In this document: positions 7,104 to 15,400 of the stretch, one piece after another
How positions within the stretch are numbered: position 1 is the first letter of the stretch
Layout of the letters: the number at the start of each line of letters is the position of its first letter
Assembly: GCA_015499995.1 (NCBI GenBank)
Contig: JADNRV010000644.1
Coordinates: 1-19,917, forward strand
Length of the DNA: 19,917 bases
Direction of reading: 5' to 3'
DNA from: Flammula alnicola
Taxonomy: Eukaryota > Basidiomycota > Agaricomycetes > Agaricales > Strophariaceae
Made by a program: the position numbers and the translations under genes
Notes under the pieces: model-generated
Told to the model about the DNA's origin: nothing
The model's input: only the letters and a program-made list of their open reading frames with translations
The model's database searches: none

Positions 7104-9253
7104 AAAAAATTTAGACTTGGCTGCCGATAGAGAAAGCCTTTTTCTCGAATGCGTGTGAAAAGTGCTCGCATTGATTTCATCTTCGTCTCGAAGTTGTCGC
7201 CAGCCATTCCGCCATCGTCCACGAATAATTCAAAAAGGATGCCAACCAAGTCGCCCAGAGCAGTTGCTGTCATCTGGCCGAATGTTGACGGTGCACCTGT
7301 AAGGCCGAATGGCATCCGTTTGTAGCAGAAATATCCTCGCCCTTCAACGTAAAAGCAAAGATAGGGTTGTTCCTCCTCGGAAATCGTACATGCGTAGAAT
7401 CCACACGCAAAATCAAATATGCTAACCCAGCGGTGGCCGCTCAGGCGCTGTTGCTTGGATCGAATGTCACCCTGCTGCATTGGAGGTACTTTCGTCACCT
7501 TGTTGAGATCAGCGAAATCCTGGCAAACGCGCCACTTAGCCTGTCGTTCTGGAAGTGGTTTGTCTGTGCGCTCGCATTCAGGTTCTAGGTTGAAGGCTGG
7601 AGGAAATCCTTGTGCCACGCACTCCGCGTCGAGCCGGTGTTGAAGCTCCTCGAGGGTTAATCCTTCGCCCTCATGTGCTTTCCGGGCAAGGGTTGTTGCG
7701 CCGCAGCATTTGACCTCTGAGAAGTGGATGGGTCGGATGATATCGGCTTCCAACATTGTATCAACCACACTGTTGAAGTATTCCTTCTGAGGGACACTCT
7801 GTGGTCTTTGGGCCGGTTTCGTGCATAATTTGGTGCCTTCTGGGATGTTAAGATGATGTTCTGCTCCTTCCACGGCTGTAACCTCGCTCATTGAGAGGGC
7901 GAAACAGTCTGCAAACTGGGAGATAAGGTCATGGACCTGTGTGCATTCATCCTCTGTGAGATCAGTGCCAATGGTGACAGCCTTGAGCACTGCTGCAATG
8001 CGTTCAGCCTTGAACGGTTCAGTTTTCCGGGTGAGAATAGATGCATTTGAGATAATCGGCATCTCTGGCTGGGGCTCGCCAACTGGGGAAGGATCGTCGC
8101 CAGCTGCCTCGTCGAGTAACCACACTGGAAGGCCATCTTCCGTTCGTTCATTTCCTTCGATGAAATTTGTGTTAGTCTGTACGTTCTGTTCAGAGTGTGG
8201 GATCTCGGTGGGTACTCCCCTCAAGGGGGACTTGCAATCATCCCCCGGTACTCTTGTGCATGTTTCTTCTACTGTTGTCTTCCTTGTCTTTCGCTCTCCT
8301 TGCTTCTGCTGCCGCCGTATATCTCTGCGTAAACGCCGCTCTGCCCTTGTCTTCTTCTCCGGTAGCCCATGATCTATTCTCCACTTCACTCGCTCCTCTG
8401 CTGTCCGCCTCCTCATGACTGGAATGTCTGGCTGATCCACTGGTTTCTCGCTGCAAGGGCTGGGCGGTGGTGTGAAGTTTTTTTCGAGACGCTGCTTGAT
8501 GTCGCATGTCAACCCCGCGAGGAGATTTGAAAGCTTCCCTCCCGGTTCATTGAACTGATTCTGGATAACCGTGTGTCCACCTTCGTCCATTGGAATCATG
8601 ATTTCGTCCACCCCATAATCGTGCACCATGCGAAAGGTCTGTAGTAATGGCTTGCCGAACAGCACGGCCCATGCTCCTCTGCTGTCGAAAATCTCAAATG
8701 TCCCCACATGCGCTATGCCTCTCACGCTAACCTCTCCATGCCAGATTCCATGCGAAGGCACCAGTCGTCCATCGGCCATCTGTAAAGTTTTGTCTGATGG
8801 CTGCAGAGCTGTTAAGCGGTGTTTCACCTTCCCAAACATTATCGTGTCGATCGCATTCACCATCCCCCCATCATCGAACACGCTCCTGAATCTCACTATC
8901 TCTCCTTGTGGTCCTTTCAACTCTATCCCATGCACAAATGGCACACTCCTCTTGCTCTCGCTGCCGACGATGTACAGATCAACAATGGTTGTATTGACAA
9001 CAGGCAAATACACGGGGGGCTCGGTGCTACGTAAAGTACGCGCTGCTGATTCCGTCCATATCTCTTCTATTTCGTCTGCATCGACAGGCTGAGCAATGTC
9101 CCTGGGCGGCGCCTCGTGCACAGGGACCACTGCAGTCGCTTGATTTTGAGGTGGGGTCGGACGAACTGGCGACTCTAGTTCGGCGACCCCTGGGCTTTTC
9201 CCTGCTCGAGGTACTCCTGAATGATCTGCTGTCTCATCTCCTCCGACACCCAT
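7100..9253 (-). CDS. Element 2 pol, 5' part: protease and reverse transcriptase (frameshifted)
   Basis: 717 residues, in the -1 frame relative to gag and overlapping its end by 79 nt. The protein is most likely made as a Gag-Pol fusion by slippage at GGGAAAA (9202-9196); an ATG at 9253 is also in frame. The retropepsin active site is at residues 127-130 and reads DDGG rather than D-T/S-G. A second conserved block reads LFGKPLL. The RT region has WRVCQDF, a MPFGLTGAPSTF motif and the catalytic FVDD at about 677-680. The frame is lost near 7137-7143 and ends 15 codons later, while the RT continues in the adjoining frame. As it stands the polyprotein would be truncated before RNase H and integrase. 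Confidence 0.88.
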   Translation of the reverse strand: MGVGGDETADHSGVPRAGKSPGVAELESPVRPTPPQNQATAVVPVHEAPPRDIAQPVDADEIEEIWTESAARTLRSTEPPVYLPVVNTTIVDLYIVGSESKRSVPFVHGIELKGPQGEIVRFRSVFDDGGMVNAIDTIMFGKVKHRLTALQPSDKTLQMADGRLVPSHGIWHGEVSVRGIAHVGTFEIFDSRGAWAVLFGKPLLQTFRMVHDYGVDEIMIPMDEGGHTVIQNQFNEPGGKLSNLLAGLTCDIKQRLEKNFTPPPSPCSEKPVDQPDIPVMRRRTAEERVKWRIDHGLPEKKTRAERRLRRDIRRQQKQGERKTRKTTVEETCTRVPGDDCKSPLRGVPTEIPHSEQNVQTNTNFIEGNERTEDGLPVWLLDEAAGDDPSPVGEPQPEMPIISNASILTRKTEPFKAERIAAVLKAVTIGTDLTEDECTQVHDLISQFADCFALSMSEVTAVEGAEHHLNIPEGTKLCTKPAQRPQSVPQKEYFNSVVDTMLEADIIRPIHFSEVKCCGATTLARKAHEGEGLTLEELQHRLDAECVAQGFPPAFNLEPECERTDKPLPERQAKWRVCQDFADLNKVTKVPPMQQGDIRSKQQRLSGHRWVSIFDFACGFYACTISEEEQPYLCFYVEGRGYFCYKRMPFGLTGAPSTFGQMTATALGDLVGILFELFVDDGGMAGDNFETKMKSMRALFTRIREKGFLYRQPSLNFL

Positions 9254-10584
9254 GCTTCTTCGTTCACCACGAGGTTGACCTGAGCCGTTGAGTCTGCTGT
9301 TGCTCTACGTTTGATGCCTGCTGCGATAGCACGCCAACGTTCCTCTGAAGGTGGGACCTGCTTAGTCGAGGAACAGTTGGTCGCCATGTGTCCATGGTGT
9401 CCGCATTTCCAGCACTCTCCTGAAGCCACTGGCGATGTGCCTGGCGAGAGAGGGTATGGGCGTGTCTCGTTCGGTGAAAGGCTGCCATGGGCTGAACGCC
9501 AGGTTGTGACGTCTGTTTGGTACATTGCCTGGCCCGCTGGCGTGTCAGGGTGAACTTTCTGCGGGTTTCGTAGGATGTCTTGTAGACGGTCTGCATCCGG
9601 ACGGTGCGCGTATGTGCCCCCATACTGCGCCGGCATTGCTCGTTGTGCTTGTTGTTGGGATATCTGGAATCGTGGTTGTTCGACCCGGCCTATGCTCATC
9701 GTCCTCAATGATGCTGCCACTGCCTTCGAGGGGGTATCCTGCAATCTCTTCAATCGCTCCATCTCCTCCTTCATCTTCCTGAACTCCTTCTTCTCCTTCT
9801 CCGCCTCCTGCTGCTCACGGATCAACGATAGCGGAATGGCGTGGACTGCATCGCAGAAGCTCCTCCACGTTGCGTGTTGGTCGCCGACTAGTGCCTTCAA
9901 TGCTGCTGGTAGATTTCGTCGTACTGCCCCTATGAGGAGACCGTCGGTGTCAGGTATTGCTGCTGCCAGCCTCTGGACCTTATCCGCCCACACGATATGT
10001 GCTTGTTCCTCTGTCCCGTCCACTGCCTTCGTCGTCCCCAGCTCCTCCTCCTTCAACACGCAGTCCTCCAGCTGCTGCTGCTTCTCCGCTTTCGTCTTCC
10101 CCGGCTTTGTCTTCACTGGCCATTTGCTCTTGAATGCGGCCTCTAGGTGGGCCCACGTGTCCGTTGCCGTTGGTGGTAAGTTGTCGTACCATTCCTCTGC
10201 CACGGAGCTAGATTTTAAGCACGATGCGAAGAATTCCACCCGGCGTGAGTCGTCCCAGATGGTCGATGAAAGGAATAGTTGTTTTAGTGTCTTGAGGAAA
10301 TCCTGCGGATTCTCATCTTTTTCGCCGTCGCCGTGGAAAGGGGAAATGCCGGGTAACTGGGATGTCATCTCAATGTCGGTATTGGGCAGAGGTGTGTCGG
10401 GTATGATTGGAGATGCGATAAATGGTGTAGGGGGGAATGAGAATGTCACCGAGGTCTCGGTTGATGGTGTGGTGCTGAGTGACCTCAAGGATGATGTGTC
10501 AAAGCCTGAGCCTGACAGTGGCCCTGCAAATTGTAACGCCATTGTTGCTGGTATAAAGCGACCTAGTGGGTCCCTATGGAACAC
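9175..10584 (-). CDS. Element 2 Gag with CCHC zinc knuckle
   Basis: The 469-codon frame is given here from a GTG at 10584; the first ATG is at 10542-10540 (MALQF). The frame is open without ATG for 58 codons above that ATG, to a TAA at 10719-10717. A retrotransposon Gag domain covers the middle, followed by a charged coiled-coil-like stretch (EQQEAEKEKKEFRKMKEEME) and one zinc knuckle, CWKCGHHGHMATNC, at 391-404 counted from the GTG. Gag packages element RNA into virus-like particles. The last codons include the GGGAAAA slip site that links it to pol. Confidence 0.88.
   Translation of the reverse strand: MFHRDPLGRFIPATMALQFAGPLSGSGFDTSSLRSLSTTPSTETSVTFSFPPTPFIASPIIPDTPLPNTDIEMTSQLPGISPFHGDGEKDENPQDFLKTLKQLFLSSTIWDDSRRVEFFASCLKSSSVAEEWYDNLPPTATDTWAHLEAAFKSKWPVKTKPGKTKAEKQQQLEDCVLKEEELGTTKAVDGTEEQAHIVWADKVQRLAAAIPDTDGLLIGAVRRNLPAALKALVGDQHATWRSFCDAVHAIPLSLIREQQEAEKEKKEFRKMKEEMERLKRLQDTPSKAVAASLRTMSIGRVEQPRFQISQQQAQRAMPAQYGGTYAHRPDADRLQDILRNPQKVHPDTPAGQAMYQTDVTTWRSAHGSLSPNETRPYPLSPGTSPVASGECWKCGHHGHMATNCSSTKQVPPSEERWRAIAAGIKRRATADSTAQVNLVVNEEAWVSEEMRQQIIQEYLEQGKAQGSPN
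9196..9202 (-). promoter_or_regulatory. -1 ribosomal frameshift heptamer GGGAAAA (element 2)
   Basis: In the gag frame the codons read CAG GGA AAA GCC, which is G-GGA-AAA, the canonical X-XXY-YYZ arrangement. Slipping back one base gives GGG AAA AGC, which is the pol frame (residues AGKSPGV). The site lies six codons before the gag stop. Confidence 0.8.
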
Positions 10585-10739
10585 TTTTGGCCTTGGTGCC
10601 AGTTTAACCCAGGTTTCGTTGTTAGAAGTGTGGTAGTTGTCCGCCAGGTCAACGACAAGAAATCTGAACCAGAGTAAACCGAAGGAGCCGAAACCGTAAT
10701 TCGTGAGAGATATGCCTTAGACAGTAATAGTGTTGTCAA

Positions 10740-10757
10740 ATCGCACTCTCATCACCA
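10740..10757 (-). promoter_or_regulatory. tRNA-type primer-binding site of element 2
   Basis: Two bases after the 5' LTR the minus strand reads TGGTGATGAGAGTGCGAT. TGG pairs with the CCA end of a tRNA. The complement extends for about four more bases into TCAAAT, which resembles the end of a T-loop, so a longer tRNA pairing is likely. The tRNA identity cannot be assigned here. Confidence 0.7.
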
Positions 10758-10759
10758 GA

Positions 10760-10934
10760 TGGAGCAGGCCAATCCGGAACGTGGTGGATGGGATGGGTGC
10801 GTGTCTGTGTTGGTTCTCCGCCGAGCGATGACCGATGAGTGCATAAGGCACCATCACCAGAGATCGCCCTAATCTACGTTACATATATAATCTAGTCTAA
10901 TCTATATCTACGCTATCTCATCTGCACTGCCACA
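10760..10934 (-). repeat. 5' LTR of element 2 (175 bp)
   Basis: Full match to the LTR at 4471-4645 apart from two CpG transitions. It is flanked on the right by CCGT (target-site duplication) and then the rest of the element 1 LTR. Confidence 0.93.
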
Positions 10935-11106
10935 CCGTATCGGGAACAATGGAGGAAGCACACATTGTTAGAGAAGTAACAATGTAGAAAAGAGAGAATG
11001 TCCGTTTAAGGAAGCCAAGGTCGTAGTAGTGTGAGTACTACATAGAGAAGGTTCGAGAATATCAAGGAAGGTATGAATGGTGAAATGAAAATGGGTGGTC
11101 GTAACA
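10935..11106 (-). repeat. 3' LTR of element 1, second fragment
   Basis: It continues the LTR interrupted at 4470, starting with the duplicated CCGT and ending GTCGTAACA at 11106. I found no difference from 18133-18304. Confidence 0.92.
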
Positions 11107-11118
11107 TTACCCCCGTTC
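11107..11118 (-). promoter_or_regulatory. Polypurine tract of element 1
   Basis: On the minus strand GAACGGGGGTAA directly abuts the 3' LTR. It is the same as in element A at 279-290. The perfect hairpin described at 256-274 recurs beside it at 11123-11141. Confidence 0.7.
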
Positions 11119-11158
11119 TAGGCAACGACGCCTCGTCGTTGAGAGTCCCATCCTGTAG

Positions 11159-12010
11159 TCAATTTCCATAGGGTTCTCCTGTTGTGTTCGCGATTCCTTC
11201 TGGGTCCATGTCGTTCTCGTACCCATCTAGTGTCGGGGATGCCCGACTATCGTAATCTGAACGTGGTCGAACCGGTTGGTGGCCTGGACAGTCTCTGAGA
11301 TAATGGTGCGGCTGTATTCGTCCGCAGCCGGAACAGAGGTAAGTAGGGCACAAAAGTGCCCAATGTCCATGTTGCCCACAGTTATTACATTCATTTCGTC
11401 GGCTTCGGTCGTAGGCAGAGGTCGACGTTCTTGGTGGGCCGGTCGAGTTCGAGCCGGACGCCGTTGACGGCGTGGTCGTGGGGAACGGGTAAGGGGAGGA
11501 GGTCCGGCCTCCTCCGGAATAGACGGGAGGTGGGCTGTTTCGTGTCGGTCGAGGATACCGCGGGGTGGGGCGTTGGGTTCTCGGAGACGCTCCATCGAGG
11601 TGGATGGGGTTGTCGAATGAAGATCCTGGGGACTGGTGTCTGGTTCTGTGAGCGGTTCGCGGGCGTGCGGTAGGTGCAAACGTTCTGCTTGCCGATCTAG
11701 CTCGATGTCTATGGTACTCGGTACGGGTTTCTTGGGTTCTGAGTTCGAGGTCGCCTCGCATGGTGAAATGGAAAATGTTGGACTGGGTCGTTTGGAGGAC
11801 TCGTATGTCCTCTTCTAGTCGTCGTATGGTTCGTTGGACTTCGTGGAACGTGTCGAGCATGGCGCGCTCGACATTCCGTCCTTCATGAGCTCGCATGATA
11901 GAGGCGTAGTATAGGTCATTCGTCACGAGCTCGATGAATTCGAGCTGAGTCAGAGGGGGAAGAGGTTCAGAGGAAGAACCAGTAGTACGGGAGTTCGTTG
12001 CCGATGTCAT
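11159..12010 (-). CDS. Element 1 accessory ORF 2: zinc-knuckle protein in the env position
   Basis: 283 residues. The N-terminal half is helical and charged (residues 20-80, including HEVQRTIRRLEEDIRVLQ). The middle is Pro/Ser/Thr/Arg-rich and probably disordered. The C terminus carries a CCHC knuckle, CNNCGQHGHWALLC, and a second cluster with C-x2-C-x6-H-x4-C spacing. No signal peptide or membrane segment is visible, so it is not an envelope protein. Its ATG lies inside the preceding ORF (44-nt overlap, another frame). It could be a second nucleocapsid-like or RNA-chaperone protein, or a Gag-like duplicate; the role is unknown. Near-identity with the element A copy suggests constraint or recent common origin. 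Confidence 0.75.
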   Translation of the reverse strand: MTSATNSRTTGSSSEPLPPLTQLEFIELVTNDLYYASIMRAHEGRNVERAMLDTFHEVQRTIRRLEEDIRVLQTTQSNIFHFTMRGDLELRTQETRTEYHRHRARSASRTFAPTARPRTAHRTRHQSPGSSFDNPIHLDGASPRTQRPTPRYPRPTRNSPPPVYSGGGRTSSPYPFPTTTPSTASGSNSTGPPRTSTSAYDRSRRNECNNCGQHGHWALLCPTYLCSGCGRIQPHHYLRDCPGHQPVRPRSDYDSRASPTLDGYENDMDPEGIANTTGEPYGN

Positions 12011-12464
12011 CGTGGTGTAAATGAGGGGGAATGGTTCTGAAAGTGGGGATTACAAGTGTTCTTGTTGGGGAAGTGAGGACGGTTTTCAGGTGCTTGTATT
12101 TAAAGAGGTTGGCGAAGGGTAGGAGGTAGTTGGTGGAGAGTCGTTCACATTCGATCTGGGTCGTGGAGCTTTTTCGAAGCAGAGTCGAGTCGCCAAGAAT
12201 AAGCTCACATTCTTCCAATCTTTCCCAATCCCCTCTCTTCCATGCTTCTTCTCGTTCTAGTTCTTTCCTTATCGTCCAATCGTTTATGTCATTAAACGAG
12301 AGTAGGTGTAGACCGTCGAGGTCTTCCAAGTTCGGTATTCCCTTAATTAGAAGGCCTTGTTCTCGATTTATCACGATCGGCCTCATGTTGGTATCGTTGT
12401 TTTGGCTATTTTTAGCCTTGAAACAAGAGGAAAAGGCGGTAAAGAGGGCTCGAAGGGCGTTCAT
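11967..12464 (-). CDS. Element 1 accessory ORF 1: unknown 165-residue protein after pol
   Basis: The ATG lies five bases after the pol stop, in a different frame. The protein starts MNALRALFTAFSSCF, a short amphipathic or weakly hydrophobic N terminus. The body has a charged stretch (RKELEREEAWKRGDWERLEE) and ends in PYYWFFL. I do not recognise a domain. The tight pol-ORF1-ORF2 spacing (5-nt gap, then 44-nt overlap) would fit termination-reinitiation or translation from a shorter transcript; this is inference. Confidence 0.6.
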   Translation of the reverse strand: MNALRALFTAFSSCFKAKNSQNNDTNMRPIVINREQGLLIKGIPNLEDLDGLHLLSFNDINDWTIRKELEREEAWKRGDWERLEECELILGDSTLLRKSSTTQIECERLSTNYLLPFANLFKYKHLKTVLTSPTRTLVIPTFRTIPPHLHHDDIGNELPYYWFFL

Positions 12465-12469
12465 GGTGT

Positions 12470-15400
12470 TCAGAGTGGGGGAGAAAGTGGGAGTTTATGG
12501 CAACGTTGGTAGTCGTTCAGCGTTTCCAAGGAGTGTTCGAACGACGTCGAGGGTTCCCACGAGTCATCCGAGTCTGGACGACCCTTCCAGTGAATCAAGT
12601 AGAGTAGTTTTCCTCGCATTTTCTTGTGGGCTATAATAGCTTCAAGTTCCCATTCTTCTTCTCCATCGATAAGGTCAGGAGGGGGGAAGGTAAAGTTCGG
12701 TCCGTGGGCTTCGGTTTCTTTGAATGGTGTAAGAAGAGCGGCATGGAATATGTCGTGGATCTTCCAAGTCCGCGGTAATTTCAGTTTGTAGTTTATGGGA
12801 CCAGTCTGTTCTAGAATTTCAAATGGTCCATGTCGCTTTGGGGCTATCTTCTTAGTCTGATATGTGGTCTTCAGGTTTTTTGCTTCGAGCCAGACCTTCT
12901 GACCTTTCTTGAAGGGGATTGTGCCTCCTTTAGATCGCTCTATCATTCGGCGTCTTGCGAGTTCATGGGCTGCTAATGCTTCTTCTCTATCTCTGGTGAG
13001 TTGTTTGAGATGGGCTTCGACTTCTGGAAAGTCCGTTTTTTCGAAGGAAGTGGGAATGGTTCTAGGTGCGATGCCATTCATGAGTTCGAAAGAGGTTCTG
13101 GTCCTTTCCGCGTGTCTTCGGTCATTTAGCGTGAATTCCAGGGTTGCCGTTGCATCGCTCCAATCTTCTGGGTGTTGAGAACAATAGATTGAGAGATATG
13201 CTTCGATTTCTTGGTTGAAGCGCTCTGTTGAGCCATCAGATTGGGGGTGGTATGCTGATGAAAGGGATTGTTTAATGCCCATAAGCTTCAGATATTCCTG
13301 AAATCCCTTCGCATTGAAGCGTGGGTCTCGATCAGAAATCTCTTCATCTGGTAGTCCATAGCGTTTGTAAACATTGTTCCAGAGGAGTCGTCGAATTTCG
13401 TCCGAATTTGAGGTTTTTGTAGTAGGGATGATAATTACCCCCTTCGTATGTCCGTAGTCCACGACGGACAGTATACTATCAAAGCCTTTACTGATCGGCA
13501 AATCAGTTATTAGGTCATAAGAGATTTTGGCGAAGGGGCGCAGCGTTTTGGCGCCTTCAATTGCCATTAGTATTGGCTTCGTCGGCCGTCGGTTTATCTT
13601 GAATTGTTGACAGGATGCACATCCAGAGACATATTCTTTTATGAATCGTCTCAGTCCTGGCCACCAGTAGTATTCTCGTACTTTATTGAAAGTTTCCAGT
13701 TCTCCTGGGTGGCCTGCGGTGTCGCTATCGTGGTGTCGTTTTACTATTTCTCGTCGCAGTTCTATGTTGTTTGGAATATAATTCCGTCCTTTATAGAAGA
13801 GGAGGGTGTTCCCGTTCGCTGTTTCTGTTGTCCAATCTTCTATATTCCGTCGTAATTCTGTTGGGCCTTCTTCCAGCAGCAATTTGATTGCTTCGGCTGC
13901 TTCGATATCAAGATTGTCAGATTCTGCAATCCTTTTCTGTAGTTCGAGATCGATCAGGTTGACGAAGAGGTTGTCCGGGAGCATGGTTATGTCTTCGTTG
14001 TCATTTTCATCTATGATCATGTCAGGGCGTCTGGAAAGAGCATCTGACTGTATCATTTTTGATCCTGCTTGGTGTATGAGTTCCAGGTCGAATTCTGACA
14101 AATAAAGGTGCATCCTCATTTGGCGTCTATTCAGGTTTCGGGGTTGTCGATAGTACGTCAAATTCTTGTGATCCGAATAGACGCGTGTGGTAAATGGTGA
14201 TCCGTAAATGTAATGACGCCATTCCTCCAGGGCCCGTTTGATCGCCAAGAGTTCTCGATCGTAGATCTCGTAGTTGCGCTCTGCCGGAGTGAAGCTCTTT
14301 GAGATGAAGGATACAGGATGTCGGTTGCCATTGGAGTCGAGTTGCGTGAGGACAGCTCCAGTTGCATACTTTGATGCGTCACATTCAATCTGGAAGGATC
14401 GTGTCTGGTCTGGCATCATCAAAACTGGTTCTTCTGTGAATTTCTTTTTCAGGGTGTCAAACGCTTCTTGCGCTTCTGGTGTCCATTCGAATGTCAGGTG
14501 ATCTTTCTTCAGAAGCATGTTCATGGCTTGGGCGATTTCAGAGTAGCTCCGAATAAACCATCGATAGAAGTTTCCGAATCCTAGGAAACTCCTTACTTGC
14601 TTGACGGTTGTTGGGACAGGCCATTCCGATAGTCCCTTGAGCTTTGCCGGGTCCATCCTTACTTGTCCGTGCCCAATGATGAACCCTAGATATGCTGTTT
14701 CTGGTACGAAGAATTCGCATTTTTCGGGTTTCAAGTAAAGGTCATTTTCCCTGAGTCTTTGAAGAACTTTGCGAGTGCGATCTTTAAGCTCTTCAATGGT
14801 GTCGGCGAAGATCAAAATGTCGTCCATATATACAATCAGCCATAGGAGGAGGAGCATGTCTTTGAAGGTCGAGTCCATCATGGCTTGGAAGGTTGCTGGG
14901 GAGTTACACATTCCGAAGAACATGACCAATGGTTCATAGAGCCCTCGATTGGTTGTGAAAGCAGCCTTCCAGATGTCTTCTTTTGCGATTCTAACGTTGT
15001 TGTAACCCCAGCGGACGTCTAATTTGGTAAAATATTTTGCTCCTTTGATCTTATCCATGAGTTCTTGGATGAGGGGAAGTGGGTATTTATTCTTGATCGT
15101 CCATTCGTTTAAGAGTCGGTAGTCCTGGCAAGGTCGAAGTTTCCCATCTTTCTTTTCGACAAAGAAGAATGGAGAAGCCATGGAGGATTTCGACAGTCGG
15201 ATATACCCTTTGTTGAGGTTATCCTTCAGGAATTCATCCAGTTTGATGTTTTCCGTGGGGTTCAGTGGATATGTCTTTGGTTTGAATTTCGTATTCAAGA
15301 ATTCTTCGAAGCCCGGTTTGGTGTCAATATGGTGGTCCCAGGGTCGAGATTCTGGGAAACGATCCGCCACCTTTTGGTCGAATAGGTCCAAATAGTCATG

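Larger units (their letters stand above)
4471..10934 (-). mobile_element. Element 2: Ty3/gypsy retrotransposon without chromodomain, nested in the element 1 LTR
   Basis: The 6464-bp element has two 175-bp LTRs (4471-4645 and 10760-10934), a tRNA-type PBS, gag, a -1 frameshift signal, protease-RT, then RNase H-integrase in another frame, an acidic C terminus and a polypurine tract. It is inserted in U3 of the element 1 LTR, so it is younger than element 1. The proteins are diverged from those of element 1 (DDGG protease, FVDD RT motif), so it is a different lineage. Confidence 0.93.

Noticed and set aside
9575..10636. A 353-residue plus-strand frame antisense to element 2 gag
   Set aside because: It is the shadow of gag in the opposite strand, with a Ser/Cys-rich composition typical of antisense frames and no domain.
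11159..12464. Envelope gene after pol, as in errantivirus-like elements
   Set aside because: Neither ORF has a signal peptide, transmembrane segment or glycoprotein-like cysteine pattern; the second has zinc knuckles instead.
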